64,000 bases of DNA. Origin: Xanthostigma xanthostigma. Taxonomy: Eukaryota > Arthropoda > Insecta > Raphidioptera > Raphidiidae. Made by a program: the position numbers and the translations under genes. Shown one piece after another: positions 1-12,176 of this stretch; the stretch's first letter is position 1, and each line of letters starts with the position of its first letter. The stretch lies in contig OY754467.1 in the NCBI GenBank assembly GCA_963575645.1, positions 8,804,001-8,868,000 on the forward strand, written 5' to 3'. Below the pieces are notes generated by a model. That model was not told the DNA's origin, made no database searches, and saw only the letters and a list, made by a program, of their open reading frames with translations.

Positions 1-560
1 GTTTATTTGTAACCTTCGTTTGAACTACAGCAAGTGGTTTATTACTGTAATATAATATGCCAGCACTGTAACTACAGTGGTTAGCCGTGCGGTCTAAGGC
101 ACGGGTCTTCGCTGACGTCAACTCTCGGTATCACGGGTCGTGGGTTCTAATCCCGTCCACGCCGGAATAAAAATTGTTTTTTTTTTCGGCAAATTTTTGA
201 CAATAAATCTACTAAAAAGTGGAAAATAAATATAGTTTAAGAAAAACTAAAAAACACGCTTTATATCAAACTAAAAAGTGAAAAATAAATATAATTTAAA
301 AAAAACTAAAAAAACACGCTTTATATCGAACTAAAAAGTAAAAAATATTTTTTTTTTAAATAAGCTTAAACGAAAATGTGGAAGAAAGCGCCCCACGCTT
401 TTTTCACAATACCTAATACTTGTATTTTTTATTCATTATTGTTTTAAGCTTATTTTAAAACAATATTTTTTAGTTTTTAGTTCGATATAAAGCGTGTTTT
501 TTAGTTTTTTTTAAACTAGGTATATTTATTTCAAATCCGCTTTGCAGTGTTCTGGTGTTC
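1..560 (+). repeat. tRNA-Leu-like repeat family, copy 1 (left end cut by the window)
   Basis: A tRNA-like module (77-164, class II layout with long variable arm and B box GGTTCTAATCC) is followed by near-identical 55-60 bp units (AAACTAAAAAACACGCTTTATATC). An inverted ATAAAGCGTGTTTTTTAG motif follows near 488-505. Other copies are at 14.4 and 50.3 kb. Confidence 0.7.
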
Positions 561-1670
561 ATACGGGAAGGAAAAAGTTCTGCTACCGATTTGAGTGTGT
601 TAATTCGCATACATTGTGATGAAACATGCGTCGTTCTCTTCGTTTTATTGAAAGTGCACAATATATGTTTCATTACGATGTGTGTGAATTAACACAGATT
701 AAATCGATTCAGGAGAAATCCATATGATAACAGAAGAGCCTCAATAACGTTCAAACTTAAAAATTAAATTAATTTTGATTAAGTACTTGGCGACCACTAG
801 TTTTTTGACATTCTTTACATCACTATTTGAGTCAGTCATTTTATTTATTACGTTGTACAACATCAAAGTTTTTAAAACAGTTAAAAAATAACACAGGAAG
901 TATTTTTCATTTGAACTATAAAAAAAAAATGTCTCATCCCAATAGTAATATTTTTAAAAATATAGATATTAAGATTTATTTTAGCATCATTTGATTTTAA
1001 TATTTATAATCTTGTTTACAAAAAACTCGTGTGTGAAATTTTCGTAACCTTCATTTTAAAAATGGTCGACAAAAAACTAAAATGAAGAGTTACGGGTTTG
1101 CGATCTTTTTAGTGTCACTGCCAACAGATAACAGAACCAGATGACTAACGGTGAATAGCATTTGTTTCTGTGTAGCATTTGTTTGGTTCAGTTGTTGTTT
1201 AAAATAAAAATGACGATCAGTACACATCGGAAGTTCTATTTTCAGGTTTGTAATTATAAACACAGGCATATAATTGTATATAATATTCGAAACGATTTGT
1301 AATGAGGTCAGCTTTTCACAAGTATCGAATGAACAAGTTTCGGGACTTGTTTTTTATGTGGAAATAATATGTGCGGCAAATCAGAAATAAAAGCGGAATC
1401 AAACGGGCTTAAATAATTAATTATTATCTTAAAATATGAAAGAAATCAACAAGCTCGTTTTCGAGAAAAAGTCATTTTAAAAAAACTGTACCCGCCACTG
1501 CGGAATTAAATTTCGTATCAAATCTATATTATTAATACGTGAAGAAAAAACTCTGTACTCCTTTTTAAGCACATTGCGCGCATGGAGGAGTGTGAGATTT
1601 GGCATTGTTAAAGTTCATATGCAGGAGTGTAGAAAGATAAAATCTATGTATATGTGTTATAAATACATTA

Positions 1671-2274
1671 TCTATACTAATATATAAAGCTGAAGAGTTT
1701 GTTTGTTTGTTTGTTTGAACGCGCTAATCTCAGGAACTACTGGTTCAAATTGAAAAAAAAATTTTTTGTTGGAAAGCCCATTTATCGAGGAAGGCTATAG
1801 GCTATATAAAATCAGGCTACGACCATTAGGAGCGGAGCATTAATGAAAAATGTTCCAAATGTATCTAAAAGATATACTTCTATTCAGGTGAAATGCACTA
1901 ACTAAGTATACTCATATTAGCGATGTAAGAATACAACGCCGGCTAGCGCAATCGGTAGAGCACCAGGGTCGTGGGTTCGAGCCCTACGTTGGGCGAATGC
2001 ATTTTTATTTTTTTTTTTATTTTCTACATTGCTTTCTTCTAAGGCTTACATTAAAATTTATTTTAATTTTATTTAATTAATTAAAAAAAATTATTAGTTA
2101 AAAAAAGTATAAATACTGCTTTTTATCGACAAAAAATTTTGAACCGTAACTCCGATCATCATGAAATTTGGACACAACATTCATCTCGGTAAACTAATAT
2201 GAATGTGTGTACTCATGTTTCTCCCTTCCCCATTCGTTCTTTTACACCCGGGTGAAACCGGACGGGACCGTTAG
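1671..2274 (+). mobile_element. Non-autonomous Helitron-like element with tRNA-like module
   Basis: 5' end TCTATACTAATATATAAAGC and 3' end GGACGGGACCGTTAGT (CTAG decayed to TTAG), preceded by a CCCGGGTGAAACCGG hairpin region. A tRNA-like module (1938-1996) lacks the anticodon arm but keeps A and B boxes. It has the same structure as the copy at 60.5-61.2 kb. Confidence 0.7.
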
Positions 2275-2379
2275 TATTACATAAAATAATAATAAAACAT
2301 ACGTTCATACACTGGAAAAAATAATGCATTGTTTACGTTCATCATACACTGTAAAATATTATTCATCATATACTGTAAG

Positions 2380-2662
2380 AAAACGATGCGATGGCGTTTT
2401 TTTTACCCAGTGAAAAGGAGAAGCCGTCTGGGGGGAGTTCTTTACAAAAAAAACAATTGCGGGGTCGTGTCGATGCGATGGCGTTTTTTTTTGCGCAGTG
2501 AAAAGGGGAGGGCTTTGGGGGGGGGAGTTTTCTAAAAAACAATTACGGGGTCGTTTATAAAAAAACAGTTACGTGGTTGTGTCGATGCGATGGCGTTTTT
2601 TTTTTTGCGCAGTGAAAAGAGGAATTATACAGTCAAAGTTCGACCACAGACTGGACCGCTAG
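2380..2662 (+). repeat. Three imperfect tandem units ending in a Helitron-like terminus
   Basis: The unit GTCGATGCGATGGCG-T(n)-GCGCAGTGAAAAG occurs three times (about 2384, 2470 and 2580) with G-rich spacers. The block ends ACTGGACCGCTAG at 2662, a Helitron-type 3' end. Confidence 0.5.
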
Positions 2663-4209
2663 TTAATATAATAATTTACATAATAAACACAGTATCATAA
2701 TATCTTTGCCGATACAGTTTTCATAAGAATAAGAGTGATTTCGTGTTTTTTAATTAAAATTTAAAACTATGCTAAATTAATTTTTGAATCATTCTATAAC
2801 GTGTTGTCTTCTTCATTATATCCCACGTCTTTTTTCCGCTTCTATTACTGAACCAACGTGTATATTTTCGTTAGTATCGCAATTATTATAAACAAAAATG
2901 AAATTTGGGCATGATAAAAGGAGAAGCAATCAGACACACACTCGGACGCTACTATTTAGTTATTATTTTGAATATCTAACGGGACATGCTCTTTTATCGC
3001 TTTGCACGCCAGAGCTGAGTTTCGCTGACACAAATAATTATATCTAGGTTAATTTCGCACGAAATTTGCTCAAATAGTAGCTTTTCGAAAAGGGGAGATT
3101 CTGTTCTATGTACAACTGAATCATATTGAGATTGATTCGAGTTCATACTAAGCCTTAAAATTGTAATTGAAAACCGCGCACATGCAGTCGTAGGTTGGTT
3201 TGCATACGTACGTCCGAGCTATACAGGCCACAGTTCTTGGCAAATCAAATTGGCACACGTATATTTTTAATTCATTTTGTTTACTATCGCAATTAGGACA
3301 TCCATATACTGGAATTCCGAGACAACATTTTTATACAAAAATATCAATTCCAATTTTTACTCAATTTGCATAAAGTTATGGCGTTAATATAGCTTTTTTT
3401 GCCAACGATTGAGCTCTCTAAAGTTTATATTTTTTAAGGTTAATAATCGAAGTGTTCCTAATTATTATTAAGTTTTTTGCAAATTAAATGTTTTCTATAA
3501 GTATATAAATATTATGTAAATATATTTCGATTTTAAAAAAGACATATCTTTTTAACTTGTAGTATTTTTGTAGACTTTTCTCGATATTGGATCTACAACT
3601 AAGAATAAAAATATCAAAACCAAAATTGCTTCCATACTGCAATAGAATCCTATTGAAAATCAATGAAAATATTAATTGTATATAAAACTGAACATGTTAT
3701 AAACTTACGTTGATAAATGTTGATTTTTCAAAAAAAAATATATATAATATTACTTGAAGGATAATTAATAATTGTGGATCGAATATAATCTCTGCGTATA
3801 ATTAAGATTTTCAAAGGGGGGTAAATGTCCTTAGTGCACCCCCTTCGTACCAATACTCATGCTAATATTGAAAAGTTTTAAAAGTGTGTTAATTAAGTCA
3901 CTGAAATAATCAAACCTAGGTTATAATCACACGTATTATAAAAATAGATAAAGCGATGTTCATTTTAAAAATAACAACTGAATGTAGGTATATAGGTATT
4001 GGAACAGTTGAAAGCCGCACCACAAATTAAAAATAAACAAAACAATAAAAAGCTCTATACGAAGACAAAACGTGATTGTCGTATTTATTATTTATTTATT
4101 TATTTTTTTACTAAACACACTGCACACACACACATACACACACAGCAAATAAAAAGAATAATTGTAAACAATATATATTACACTTTTTTGACCGTCACAT
4201 TCGCGTTAG
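2663..4209. other. AT-rich DNA apart from one repeat
   Basis: Apart from the dispersed repeat at 2985-3310 and a CA-rich run near 4112-4144, nothing recognisable is seen. Confidence 0.4.
2985..3310 (+). repeat. Dispersed repeat, copy 1
   Basis: About 320 bp related to 63235-63535 (AATTTCGCACGAAAT, GATTCGAGTTCATA, AAAATTGTAATTGAAAA, TTCATTTTGTTTACTATC blocks in the same order). Confidence 0.6.
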
Positions 4210-4324
4210 CTAACTAAAACTGATGTTCTGGTGAATGGGGGTCCCTTGATGGGAGCCGAGCCGACGGAACCGACGTCGTTTCCACGGGACACCTCCTCCT
4301 CTACGCTCAGCTACGGCCAGGAGA
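4210..4324 (+). CDS. Candidate isolated coding exon, product unknown
   Basis: A short GC-rich stretch in AT-rich surroundings. It is open in one plus frame between a possible acceptor (GCGTTAG, 4203-4209) and a possible donor (GTAATT at 4325). It would encode about 38 residues including VNGGPLMGAEPTEP and SFPRDTSSSTLSYGQE, ending in phase 1. Third codon positions are GC-rich, unlike the shadow ORFs around it. No matching upstream or downstream exon was found in the window, so the rest would have to lie outside or far away. It could equally be a chance open stretch in a repeat. Confidence 0.27.
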
Positions 4325-5702
4325 GTAATTTTCGATTGCGATTCTTTCTTAACGAGTTCTTTAATCGATTCGTCGAGATTAATTCGTTTGTAAAATTCCT
4401 TACACTGGCTTGCATGAATATAAATATGTCTTGACTAGTGTGACCTGTGCGAATTATTCGGACTAAATAAGTATAATAATTATCACTTTACAAAATTATT
4501 TTTTAAATACTATTGCAGGTATTCAATTCGTTTCTAATTTTGCACACTGCTTCTTTTTGCTGTATTACAATATGAAGCTCAGATAACAAATCGAAGAAAT
4601 ATTTTACTAAAATTGTCATATAGAGGCGCAAGTAGCAAGAGCTAAACCGTCAGATGGCATCATTGCTGTGACGTTGTTCAGCGTTGCTCGCTGTTTCAAA
4701 ATTAAAGTCGTCAGATGGCAGACATTGTTCAGCGTTGCTAATAATTAATTAATTTACAAAAACAAAAGCAATAATAAATTTTTTAGTTGTCGATGTCAGT
4801 AGAGCAAGCAATTATCTGTAAAATGATATATAATTTAAGTGGAGAAATTGTGTGGTTTTTTCTAAAAAAGAAGGCAAACATCTTAACCTTAGCGTATTAA
4901 TATATATTATGATGATTTTTAGGGTCCCGCAGCCCCGGATCTAGGGGGGGGCAAACCGGGGATGACGTTTCATGTGCTGCTTAGGAGCGCAGAACTGTGC
5001 AACTATTACACTATTAACATTAAATATTGGTTAAATATGGAAAATATTCATTCTAAAATTATGAAGTGCGTAAGATTTCGGTTGTTCTGCAGCTCTACGG
5101 CGCTCATAGAGGAACCGCCAATGGGTTCAGTAGTTGAAAAAAAATTGAACCATCTTAAAAAAATAGTGATATTTAAATGATTCATTTTGTCCGTTCAAAA
5201 CCTGCGTAAGATTTGTTAATTTTGTGGTGAGTTGTGGATTCGGCTATACAGAACGAAGGACGGGTTGGAGAGGGGGGGTTACGAGACATGTACAAGCGAC
5301 TGTTTGTGTACTATTTTTAACACATTTTAAGAAAACGACGCCGGACGCCGACTTGTGACGTAATGACGTCTAATATCATCGCTGTTACACCAGGTTCTCG
5401 TCTGACGTTGCATATATATATATATCAGATACTATAAACTTGTTCAGTGAAAAAACTCATAGCAAGTTCAAATTCTTATCGAGTTTTAAATATATTTTGA
5501 AGCCACCAGCTGCCATAATTGTATACTTTTTTTGTAAAAAGGGCTTTAGAATAGCCGAGCGCCTCTATTACAAGCTTTCACCGCGCAAGAATAAACAAAT
5601 AACTAGAAGGATAACTCGTGCCGTTTATATGTCTACCGACGGATTCGTGACGTTTGTTCCATGTAAAGGATGAAATTTTATTGCTTTTCCTTAGATCTAA
5701 TC
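4325..5702. other. No gene seen
   Basis: Contains a short duplicated unit (CGTCAGATGGCA ... TTGTTCAGCGTTGCT, 4648-4740), a GC-rich repeat scrap near 4925-4965 that recurs inverted at 59450-59500, and a TA microsatellite near 5410. The open frame at 5440-5673 has no coding signature. Confidence 0.4.
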
Positions 5703-5925
5703 CAGGGGTCGGCAACCTGTGGCTCGAGAGCCGCATGCGGCTCTTTTGATGTAAAGTTGCGGCTCTCCAGTTCCGTACGCAAAAAATGATTTTTTATTAT
5801 ATAAACTCTTAAAAATCGTCCAATCGATCCATGATTGAGTACCATGTCTATCTCTCAGCCATTTCCACTTGTGTCTCACCCGCACCGCCCCCGTCGCGAC
5901 GTGTCGTTCTCGGATATATATTTTT
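5703..5925 (+). mobile_element. hAT-type MITE, CAGGGGTCGGC family, left part only
   Basis: CAGGGGTCGGCAACCTGTGG and the next 200 bp match 42281-42500 closely, including AAATCGTCCAATCGATCCAT. The right terminus is absent. Confidence 0.7.
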
Positions 5926-6471
5926 TCTCTAAAAAAATTGTAAGGGGTGAAATAGGGGATGAAATTTTGTATGGGAAACCCAACATCTCAATTTTGAGCT
6001 ATGTGAAAATTCATATTTATATAGAGTTCCGATAAGAAATAAAGGATTGCGTCTTTCAGCGTTTTTGCAGTCATCCTTTAAGGAGGTAAAATAGGGTAGA
6101 AATTTTGTATGGGGAATCCATCATATTTCTTAAGTTAGAGATAAGAAAATTAATATTTAGACTTTTGGTAAGAAATAAATAATTACGTGCTTCAACGTTT
6201 TTGCAAGGCTCCTAGCCGGAAACTTTTTTTGACTTTTATGAATACCGAGATAAAATATTTGGGATCTCATTGAGGTCTCATTGTGCTATTATAATAGGGA
6301 GCTATACATATAATTCGTGGACAGTGACGGGTAAATACGAATACATTCAAGATAAACGTTTCGACATCGTATATAATGTGTATATCTTTAATAATCAACC
6401 CCGATCGACTCCCCGCTAACATAATATGACAATGGCGAAGTTTGTTTTTTGCGAAATTACTCTCATCGCGA

Positions 6472-6800
6472 CAGGGTCGGTCTGGGACCTAAACAGTTAC
6501 CGGAAAAATTGTCAATTGTTCGACATAATATATATAAATAAACTCATCACGCCTCTACGTGATCATGCAACGTAACTATCTCTCTCTTTCTATCCTCACT
6601 AACTTATATCTCCCTCTCAACTTCCGTTCGCATCGCCCGATCACACTTTTCGTAACGCTCTCGTCACGCATTTACCAGCTTACTCCCCAAGTCAAGCGTG
6701 CGTAAAGAAGTTTTACTTCAAAAAGATCCGGACCGGCTCGCGGAGGACTGATGGTCCACCAGGAAAAGTCCTGATATTCCCTGATGCCAGACAGACGCTG
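6472..6800 (+). mobile_element. hAT-like MITE of the same family, enlarged by an insert
   Basis: CAGGGTCGGTCTGGGACCTA start, and a right block with GGAGGACTGATGGTCCACCA close to the right part of 35048-35192. The middle (about 6560-6715) matches 53950-54110 (TATCTCCCTCTCAACTTCCG, then AAAGAAGTTTTACTTCAAAA). Confidence 0.5.
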
Positions 6801-7471
6801 CATTTCGACTAAACACGTTTCACCTCAAAAAGATTTCTGAAGATTAGCTGCTAATTTTGAAAATATCCTGTATACTTAGCATTTTGTAATTAAATCAATG
6901 AAACTGGCTGGTAACTAAACAATTGAAATCGAAGATAATAATACTTTTGACATGTAATTTATAGCTTATGGAAGTCTATAATCATTAACCAAATAATAAT
7001 TAATGGTGTAATACACGATTTTTATCGTTTAATACGGTATAATGCTAATTAACATAATTGCAATGAGGCGTGTCGCGTGTCACTTGTTTGTCAGGAGTGT
7101 TTATGATAATGGAAAAACAAAACACAATAGAACGCGACTGTTTATTAAAAACAATCATATAGCGCAAAGAGTGCGTCGGCCAAGTTCTCGCAAAGCACTG
7201 TGCTATATTTACGTGAACCATTTCGACCCCCCTCATTACACTGCTGATTTTTTTCAGGTTACCAATTACCCATAAAAGAGCAATATTCAAAATTTCATAC
7301 CCTTAGTTGGAATAGTTTCAAAGATAATACTGTTCAAAAATCACGATTTTGTGCGCATTCATTGACTGACTGACGGATAGATCATCAAAGCATCTAGCCG
7401 GTGCTGAGAGCATCGACCGGTCGTCCGAAGACTACTCGCGTCTAGTTGATGTGACATAATGAAGTGCGGTA

Positions 7472-7919
7472 TATACCGTATTAGCCCGAATATAACGCGA
7501 TATTTTCGACCATTTATTTTCCGTTAAAAAATCGACTCGCGCTAAATTCGGGATTTAAGTAATGGAATGTAATATAAACAAGGACATTATCCTACAAAGG
7601 TTGAAAGGGTGAATGAAAATACTGACAATACCGAAGTGACATCAATGAGTTCTCATTCTAAAAACAGTTCAGATTCTGAATAAACATTTCCGTTTTTTGT
7701 TGTTACTTACGTAATATTAATTTTGTTTTACATTACTTAATTATATGTTGACATGAATGTAACCTGTGTTATTACCTATAATTACCTAAATAAAAGCAGC
7801 TTATCTGATTGAATTTTACTTGCTTTGAATTCTTTTATGAGTATTATTTTTTTTCTAAATATCTTTATGAAAATTTCAGGTACCGTTAAATTCGGGGTTG
7901 CGTTGCGTTATACGGTATA
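7472..7919. mobile_element. TIR MITE with ATACCGTAT ends
   Basis: Left end TATACCGTATTAGCCCGAAT and right end ATTCGGGGTTGCG...TACGGTATA are imperfect inverted repeats. The interior is AT-rich and non-coding. Confidence 0.5.
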
Positions 7920-8000
7920 GGTACTGTAATACATATATGTTCCGATAATATTTAATTCAAGTAAAATAAAAAATATTACTTCACAAAAAGTATTGAAATC

Positions 8001-8469
8001 TTTGATTGACATCTGAATAGAACTCTTCAAATAAATAAAATTGTCGACCAATTTTTTTCAGACTATAATATATTGACACAAAAAATAAAATTATAAATCA
8101 ATATTACAAAAGATGACGTTGTGATCCGGATTTGGATCTTCTTCAGAAATAATAATTTTTTAATAAATAGTCATGGATATTTTAAGTACCTAAAAAGAAA
8201 GAAAAAATTCATTAAAAAACAAAATATTATTTCAAAATATAATATTATTAATATAATATTATTTAAATTTTCCGTATCTAATTGAGCATTAAAAGAATTT
8301 TTATTAGATTTTATATATAACATTTCCGAAATAGGTACCTCTTTTAAAGTAATTTGTTTCATTATCTAAAATTTTAATACTATCCCAATTAATTTTATGG
8401 TCGTATTCGAATTTATTTTTTGTGTCAATATATAGTCTGAAAAAAATTGGTCGACAATTTTATTTATTT
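8001..8469 (-). mobile_element. Penelope-like palindromic element A (16-bp target duplication)
   Basis: Flanked by AAAAAGTATTGAAATC on both sides (7985-8000 and 8470-8485). The inverted ends are AAATAAATAAAATTGTCGAC and its complement. An extra 30-odd bp occurs only at the left. The minus strand carries CTGAAGA-A-GATCC-loop-GGATC hairpin (8118-8146). The long variable duplications point to target-primed insertion rather than a DNA transposase. Confidence 0.65.
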
Positions 8470-8487
8470 AAAAAGTATTGAAATCCT

Positions 8488-8756
8488 ATCATAAGCATAA
8501 ATGTGATAAAGGGCCAAGTTTGTTGCAAAGAACAAGTTGATTTGCCGGATTTGCCGAATAAAATAAATGAGATCTAAGATAGTGCCAAGTTTTTATGTTT
8601 TATATTAAAAATAAATGACTCGTGTATGTAAACTTGCCAAGTGAAAACTTTGCATCTTCTTAGATCTCACTTCTTTTTTCCGGCAAAGCCTGCAAACCCA
8701 CTTATGTTATTTGTAGTAAACTTGGCTCTTTTTTCACATTTATGTTTGGTGCAGTA
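8488..8756. mobile_element. Short TIR MITE directly after element A
   Basis: Arms of about 100 bp: CATAAATGTGATAAAGGGCC... and its partner ending TTTTTTCACATTTATG, with an inner TTGCCGG/CCGGCAA match. Confidence 0.6.
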
Positions 8757-9329
8757 ATTGAATACGAGCTGTCAGATGCATTGACACTCCAACGCAACTT
8801 GTCGTCAAGGCGAGAACTTCTCGACAGTCTACGTGCAGTTTCGAGTTTATTGTTTTAGTTTCAGACACTGAAGGCTTGACTTTAAGGATCTAGTTATCTG
8901 TATTCTTTCGACCTTTAATTCACATTGACGTGTATATTCAAAACACAAACAGTTTCCTTTCGATAGTCCGACAGCGTTCCCTACTCAACCGATTTACATT
9001 TTCAGGGTTTCGGGCCTTAGAATGAAAAAAAAAACGGAACTCTTAAAGGATCACTTTGTACTCTGTCAAGACCATTTCTCAGGAACGGCTAGAGGTATCA
9101 AGTTGAAATTAAGATCAAGTTACCTCATAATTTGTAAAAAATTCAAGCTTTTAACTCAGTCAGTGCCGGATTAATCATTAGGCAGAGTAGGCAACTGCCT
9201 AGGGGCCCCGCACCGACTAGGGACCAAGATGCGCTAGAGTCTAGACTCTAGACTAATATTGGTATATTTAGTTACGGCATTCCACCTAAATAGGTATAGA
9301 AGTTCATTTTTGAGATACCTACATTTTGC

Positions 9330-9511
9330 AACATTTTTCATTTATGCTCCGCTCGTATTGGTCGTAGCGTGATATTAGATATATAGCCTATAGCCTTCCT
9401 CGATAAATGGGCTACCCAACAAAAAAAAATTTCAATTTGAACCAGTAATTCCTGAGATTAGTGCGTTCAAACAAACAAACAAACTCTTCAGCTTTATATA
9501 TTAGGTATAGA
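9330..9511 (-). mobile_element. 5' fragment of the tRNA-bearing Helitron family
   Basis: Reverse-strand copy of the first 180 bp of the elements at 1671 and 60453: TCTATACC start, GCTGAAGAGTTTG, and GGCTATAGGCTATATAT blocks. The rest is lost. Confidence 0.65.
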
Positions 9512-10101
9512 TTGTTGTTAAATTGTTGATAACTGTACAGAACTCTCTGTTCTACTCGCACTCGTCCGTTTTTTTTAAAACAATTACAATTTGAAAGCTT
9601 TAATTTTTAATGTAGACATCACTCGAATAAATTGACATATTAGATGTTATGATAAAATTATAGATTTTACGCTATTACTTTAATATCCAATCGGTGTATT
9701 GTTTAAGTACAATACTTATAAACAATTAGTTAATAGTTTCAGTTTTTATTAATAATATTGTTCCACTGTCCTAGAAGTCGTAAGAATTCTACATAATATT
9801 GTCACATCAATAATAAAAGCACCATTTATGCTATTAATAACTTCGGCTGACGCTTAATGAAAACCTTAAAGCTGCTTTTACACTTTCGCAGGAAACTGAG
9901 AAATTATACTTAGTCCAAACTCTGCCCATTAAAAAGTCTTCTGAACAAAACTACTAACATTAATTTAGTATTGATTTTAACAAAAAATAAAATGGAAAAT
10001 ATCGAATTGTTGGCAAACCAAATCAATTTTTTTATCATTTTTGAAGTAAATCTTCTTTTAACATGGTAGGATAAAATGTAAAAAAAGGGTCGCAATGTAC
10101 G

Positions 10102-10332
10102 TATACTAATATCATAAAGAGGTAAGGTTTGTAAGTTTGAATCTCCGAAACTACTTATCCGATTTCAAAAATGTTTTCACCAATATTTAGAATGGACCTT
10201 CAAGAAGGGCATAGGCTATATATTAACGCGTTAAAATAAAATCGCTTTTCGTGGGAAGCAATTTTGCAGCTTAAGCTGACGAAAAAACGATGGCAATCTA
10301 CAAATTCGGGCAAAGTCGAACCGGGCCGTTAG
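10102..10332 (+). mobile_element. Short non-autonomous Helitron, diverged copy
   Basis: Same family as 12749-12983: TATACTAATATCATAAAGAG start, CTCCGAAACTACTTATCCGA block, and CGAACCGGGCCGTTAG end (final CTAG mutated). Confidence 0.65.
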
Positions 10333-10375
10333 TATGCTATAAAAACCGGCGCGGCTTTAGAAGATTAAGCTAAAT

Positions 10376-10441
10376 TGGTGGCGAGGTAAAACAGTTGCCT
10401 CATAACCTAAAGGTTGTAGGCTCAGTCCCGGCGGTCGGTGC
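10376..10441 (+). pseudogene. tRNA-Met-like module between two Helitron copies
   Basis: CTCATAACCTAAAGGTTGTAG resembles the anticodon arm and variable loop of elongator tRNA-Met, followed by a decayed B box (GGCTCAGTCCC). The acceptor stem does not form. Confidence 0.45.
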
Positions 10442-10593
10442 CAAATTTTTTTCGTTTTTTTTTGACAATTATGCCAGTTTTACTTCTGTAGTGTGTAGTG
10501 TAAAACACAGCTCTTTTTTATTGTTTGTATCTCGAATACTGTTCAACACTATACTATGGAATTTTTGCAGATGATAAAGAAATATCATTTATT

Positions 10594-10795
10594 ACGATCC
10601 GGTTCGGCTTCCACCATTTTTTCGTCTACTTACGTTGCAAAGCTGATCTCCACGAAAAGCGCTTTTATTTTAAAGCGATAATAACTATGTTCATCCGGAA
10701 GGTCCATACTAAATATTGGTAAATTTTTTTAAGCCGAATGAGTAGTTTCGGAGATTACCTTCTACATCCTTTACCTCTTTATAATATTAGTATAT
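10594..10795 (-). mobile_element. Short non-autonomous Helitron, reverse copy
   Basis: Reverse complement shows ACTAATATTATAAAGAGGTA, the CTCCGAAACTACTCATTCGG block and a GCCGAACCGGATCG end. The 3' CTAG is gone. Confidence 0.6.
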
Positions 10796-10797
10796 AC

Positions 10798-11224
10798 AGT
10801 GTGGCCGGTAATTGCTCGTATTCCTTTCGGGAGAAGAAACAACGACTTTGGAATTATTTAACCTCTATCACTTGGGGGTGGGATAATCTACTTCGGTTTT
10901 CTTTTTACATATAATCCGAGTTTTCTGAGTTAAAAATAAAAAAAAAAATGTTATCACTTTTTGGCCTGAATTTTTCCATGATCTGATAGCTTACTAATTG
11001 GCAAACCTTCCTAAAGCTAAAAACCTCGAAATTTACTGTTAAATTTTATGATGGGTGTTAAAACTTACAATAAATAAAAAAAAATAAAATAAACATCCTT
11101 CATAGAAGGGTTATTATCATAAAAAATGACGCATTTCCGACCCCCAAGTGATAGATGCTAAATCATTCCAAATCAGTCATAGTTTCTTCTTCCAAGAGGA
11201 ATACGAGCTAATACGGGTCACCTA
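10798..11224. mobile_element. TIR MITE
   Basis: Left GCTCGTATTCCTTTCGGGAG and right CTTCCAAGAGGAATACGAGC pair, as do ATCACTTGGGGGT and ACCCCCAAGTGAT. Non-coding centre. Confidence 0.6.
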
Positions 11225-11238
11225 TAGATATACGATTA

Positions 11239-11702
11239 AAATCTTCGATTAACGTCTGAATAGAATTCTTCAAATAAATAAAATTGTCGACCAATTTTTT
11301 TCAGACTCTATATTGACATAAAAAAATAAAATTATAAATCAATATTACAAAACGTCATCTTTACTAAAATTGATTTAAGATTTTATTTTTTGACGTGATA
11401 ACGTCTTATAAATTGATGAAACACCAGCTGCACGCACGAAAAAGTGTAACGCCGTAACGTTTTGCCTGACCCTGTGCGTGCAAGCGAGAGCGCAGTATAA
11501 GCGATAGAGAAGCACGATCGGCTCAAATTTGACAGCTACTAAAATTTAGGTTATGTATTATTAAATATGATATTCGAGCGGAATACGTTATCACGTAAAA
11601 CTATCGTCCGTAAACCGACTTTACAGACAACCAATTTTTTTATGTCAATAGGTATACGAGTATAGTCTGAAAAAATTGGTCGACAATTTTATTTATTTGA
11701 TT
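11239..11702 (-). mobile_element. Penelope-like palindromic element B, rearranged copy
   Basis: Same ends as element A (AAATAAATAAAATTGTCGAC at both sides) and the same left-only extension, flanked by TACGATTA (11231-11238 and 11703-11710). The centre is replaced by the TTGACGTGATAACGTC module (about 11388-11640). Confidence 0.6.
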
Positions 11703-12176
11703 TACGATTACCTTTGTCTATAACCTTGCAAACCTTTTTTGCATACCTGGCAGACCTCTCTCCAAAATCAATCTTCGGGTCTCTTCGTGGTTTGATTTCT
11801 ATAGACGTTGTGTGCAGGAGGTATAGCATAATATACCCACTTTAAATCGATTTTGATGTGCAAATTTAATTTGTTGGGAAAAGTTCACTTTAAAATTTAA
11901 TAAACTAAAGTATACAAGTACAGTATATAGATATTATATATATTTGCATAAAAGCTTTAAATTTATTGCCCTTAACATCGCGAGTTTAAAAGCTTTTTGA
12001 TCAAGTGAACGCGCGTTACTTCTCCTGGGAACGAAATGAAGTGCATCAATTTTATTATATTTAAAGGTACGGTAGACGATAGTGCCTTTTGTCGACAACG
12101 CTATTTTGTGTCGAGATTAGGCTTGAAAAAAGCCAAGCATAAACCGTTGTTTATAGATCCTCTATTACAAGCTCGC

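Noticed and set aside
77-164. Functional tRNA gene in the tRNA-Leu-like repeat
   Set aside because: Same module in three repeat copies with changes that break stems; acceptor stem does not close.
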